A stretch of 6,926 nucleotides of DNA from an uncultured Akkermansia sp. (GTDB lineage: Bacteria; Verrucomicrobiota; Verrucomicrobiia; Verrucomicrobiales; Akkermansiaceae), in NCBI GenBank assembly GCA_947585525.1, contig CANPXA010000092.1:1-6926 (forward strand), read 5' to 3'. The notes under the pieces are model-generated. The model made no database searches, was not told the origin of the DNA, and saw nothing but the letters and a program-made list of their open reading frames with translations. Of this stretch, positions 5,634 to 6,926 are shown piece by piece. Numbering within the stretch: position 1 is the first letter of the stretch; every line of letters starts with the position of its first letter. The position numbers and the translations under genes are program-made.

Positions 5634-6926
5634 ATGGCAACGCCTCCTTTTGTTTACCAAGAGATGTTCCCCATGGGGGAAGATACGACAAAATACCGTT
5701 TGCTCACAAAAGACTACGTGAGCGTGAGTGAATTTGAAGGACATCCGATCCTCAAGGTGGAGGCGGAGGGCCTGCGTCTGCTGGCGGAGACCGCGTGGCA
5801 TGATGTGGCGTTCTACCTGCGTCCGGAGCATCTCCGGATGGTGCAGGGGATATTGAGCGACCCGGAGGCGTCGGAGAACGACAAGAGTGTGGCGTTGACG
5901 ATGTTGAGGAATGCGGAGGTGGCGGCGATGGGTGTGCTGCCGCTCTGCCAGGACACAGGAACGGCCATTTGCGTCGGGAAGAAGGGGCAGCAGGTGTGGA
6001 CCGGTGTGGATGACGCGGAGTGGATCTCCCGGGGCGCCTACGATTGCTACACGAAGAACAACCTGCGCTACTCCCAAAATGTGGCGTTGGATATGTACCG
6101 CGAGGTGAACACGGGCACCAACCTGCCCGCCCAGGTGGACCTCTTTGCGACGGCTCACGGCATGGAGTACGAGTTCCTTTTCATCGCGAAGGGAGGAGGT
6201 TCTGCCAACAAGACGTACCTTTATCAGGAGACGAAGGCCTTGCTCAACCCGGCCTCGCTCAAGAAGTTCATGGTGGAGAAGATGAGCACGCTCGGCACGG
6301 CGGCCTGTCCGCCCTACCACGTCGCTTTCGTCGTGGGCGGCACGAGCGCGGAGCTCTGCCTCAAGACCGTGAAGCTCGCCTCGACCAAGTACTACGACAA
6401 CCTGCCCACGAGCGGCAACGAGCATGGTCGTGCCTTCCGCGATCTGGAGCTCGAAGCCGAACTGCGCAAGGAAGCGGAGAAGCTGGGACTGGGCGCGCAA
6501 TTCGGCGGTAAGTGGTTTGCACTGGACGTGCGTGTGGTACGTTTGCCGCGGCACGGAGCGAGCTGTCCGGTGGCTTTAGGCGTCTCCTGTTCGGCGGACC
6601 GCAACGCCAAGGCGAAGATCACGCCGGAGGGCATTTTCATCGAGGAGCTGGAGTACGATCCCGGCAAGTACATCCCCGCCGAGCTGCGCGAGACCAAGAG
6701 CACCGGCGTGCCCATCAACCTCGACCGACCCATGAAAGAGGTGCTTGCGGAACTCTCTCAATACCCGGTCAAGACGCGGCTTTCACTCACCGGCACCATT
6801 ATCGTGGGACGTGACATCGCGCACGCCAAGCTCAAGGAGCGTCTGGACTCCGGACAGGACTTGCCGGATTACATCAAGAATCACCCCATCTACTACGCCG
6901 GTCCCGCCAAGACGCCTGAGGGCTGT
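5634..6926 (+). CDS. fumA: Class I fumarate hydratase, long FumA/FumB type (3' end outside window)
   Basis: The first 431 codons of an iron-sulfur class I fumarase that interconverts fumarate and malate in the citric acid cycle or its reductive branch. The E. coli enzyme has about 548 residues, so roughly 115 C-terminal residues lie beyond the window. The sequence follows E. coli FumA closely, from the N-terminal PPFVYQ through SVSEFEG (30-36), GKKGQ (115-119) and KGGGSANKTYLYQETKALL (186-204) to NGE-type blocks such as GNEHGRAFRD (261-270), GAQFGGK (287-293), GRDIAHAKLKER (392-403) and YYAGPAKTPEG (420-430). The three [4Fe-4S] ligands are present as Cys105 (LCQDTGT), Cys225 (ACPPYH) and Cys319 (VSCSADRN), matching FumA 105, 224 and 318. 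ATG 5634 is chosen because it matches the FumA N-terminus; its ribosome binding site AAGGG is modest. Being a labile-cluster enzyme, it suits an anaerobic or microaerobic life style. The enzyme class is nearly certain; the symbol reflects subfamily, not orthology. Confidence 0.97.
   Translation, partial: MATPPFVYQEMFPMGEDTTKYRLLTKDYVSVSEFEGHPILKVEAEGLRLLAETAWHDVAFYLRPEHLRMVQGILSDPEASENDKSVALTMLRNAEVAAMGVLPLCQDTGTAICVGKKGQQVWTGVDDAEWISRGAYDCYTKNNLRYSQNVALDMYREVNTGTNLPAQVDLFATAHGMEYEFLFIAKGGGSANKTYLYQETKALLNPASLKKFMVEKMSTLGTAACPPYHVAFVVGGTSAELCLKTVKLASTKYYDNLPTSGNEHGRAFRDLELEAELRKEAEKLGLGAQFGGKWFALDVRVVRLPRHGASCPVALGVSCSADRNAKAKITPEGIFIEELEYDPGKYIPAELRETKSTGVPINLDRPMKEVLAELSQYPVKTRLSLTGTIIVGRDIAHAKLKERLDSGQDLPDYIKNHPIYYAGPAKTPEGC

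Noticed and set aside
5508..6554. Open frame of 348 codons on the minus strand antisense to the fumarase
   Set aside because: It lies opposite an unmistakable fumarase, spans the intergenic region, and its Arg/His/Leu-rich product shows no recognisable domain; long antisense frames are expected in GC-rich genes.

Overview
The window is densely coding, GC-rich bacterial chromosome: five protein genes and one 178-base divergent intergenic region (5456-5633). No RNA gene, mobile element, CRISPR array or prophage gene was seen. The long class I fumarase, PrmA, TsaB, and an ABCG-like transporter carrying cytosolic sensor-type domains would suit a Gram-negative bacterium, perhaps of the Planctomycetota-Verrucomicrobiota group. 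That placement is a low-confidence guess from gene content, not a measurement.

Minus strand, read right to left from 5455 to the left edge, is one tight gene string: prmA-like protein methyltransferase (5455-4598), tsaB (4601-3966), a small Cys-rich CxxCxxCC-family protein of the YkgJ type (3934-3578), and a very large ABC transporter (3584 to the left edge). Spacing is a 4-base ATGA overlap, a 31-base gap, and a 7-base overlap, so a single transcript with translational coupling is likely. A good sigma70-type promoter lies just upstream of prmA (TTGACA, 17 bases, TATTGT). Two members act on the translation machinery (ribosomal protein methylation, t6A tRNA modification), one is a metal-binding-type protein of unknown role, and one is a membrane transporter; the link between them is probably co-expression rather than one pathway.

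Plus strand, 5634 to the right edge, is the first 431 codons of a long-form [4Fe-4S] class I fumarate hydratase (FumA/FumB type), which follows the E. coli FumA sequence closely and has all three cluster cysteines. It is transcribed divergently from prmA.

The most unusual object is the transporter, at least 1194 residues long. It has a basic amphipathic N-terminus, a TerB-like helical domain, degenerate FHA-like beta domains, an ABCG-type ATPase with altered Q-loop, signature and D-loop, and an ABC-2 type membrane domain with an enlarged loop before the last membrane helix. The intergenic region is also notable: the -35 boxes of the two divergent promoters would share the same bases, and a GACAA/TTGTC motif occurs there in two inverted pairs.
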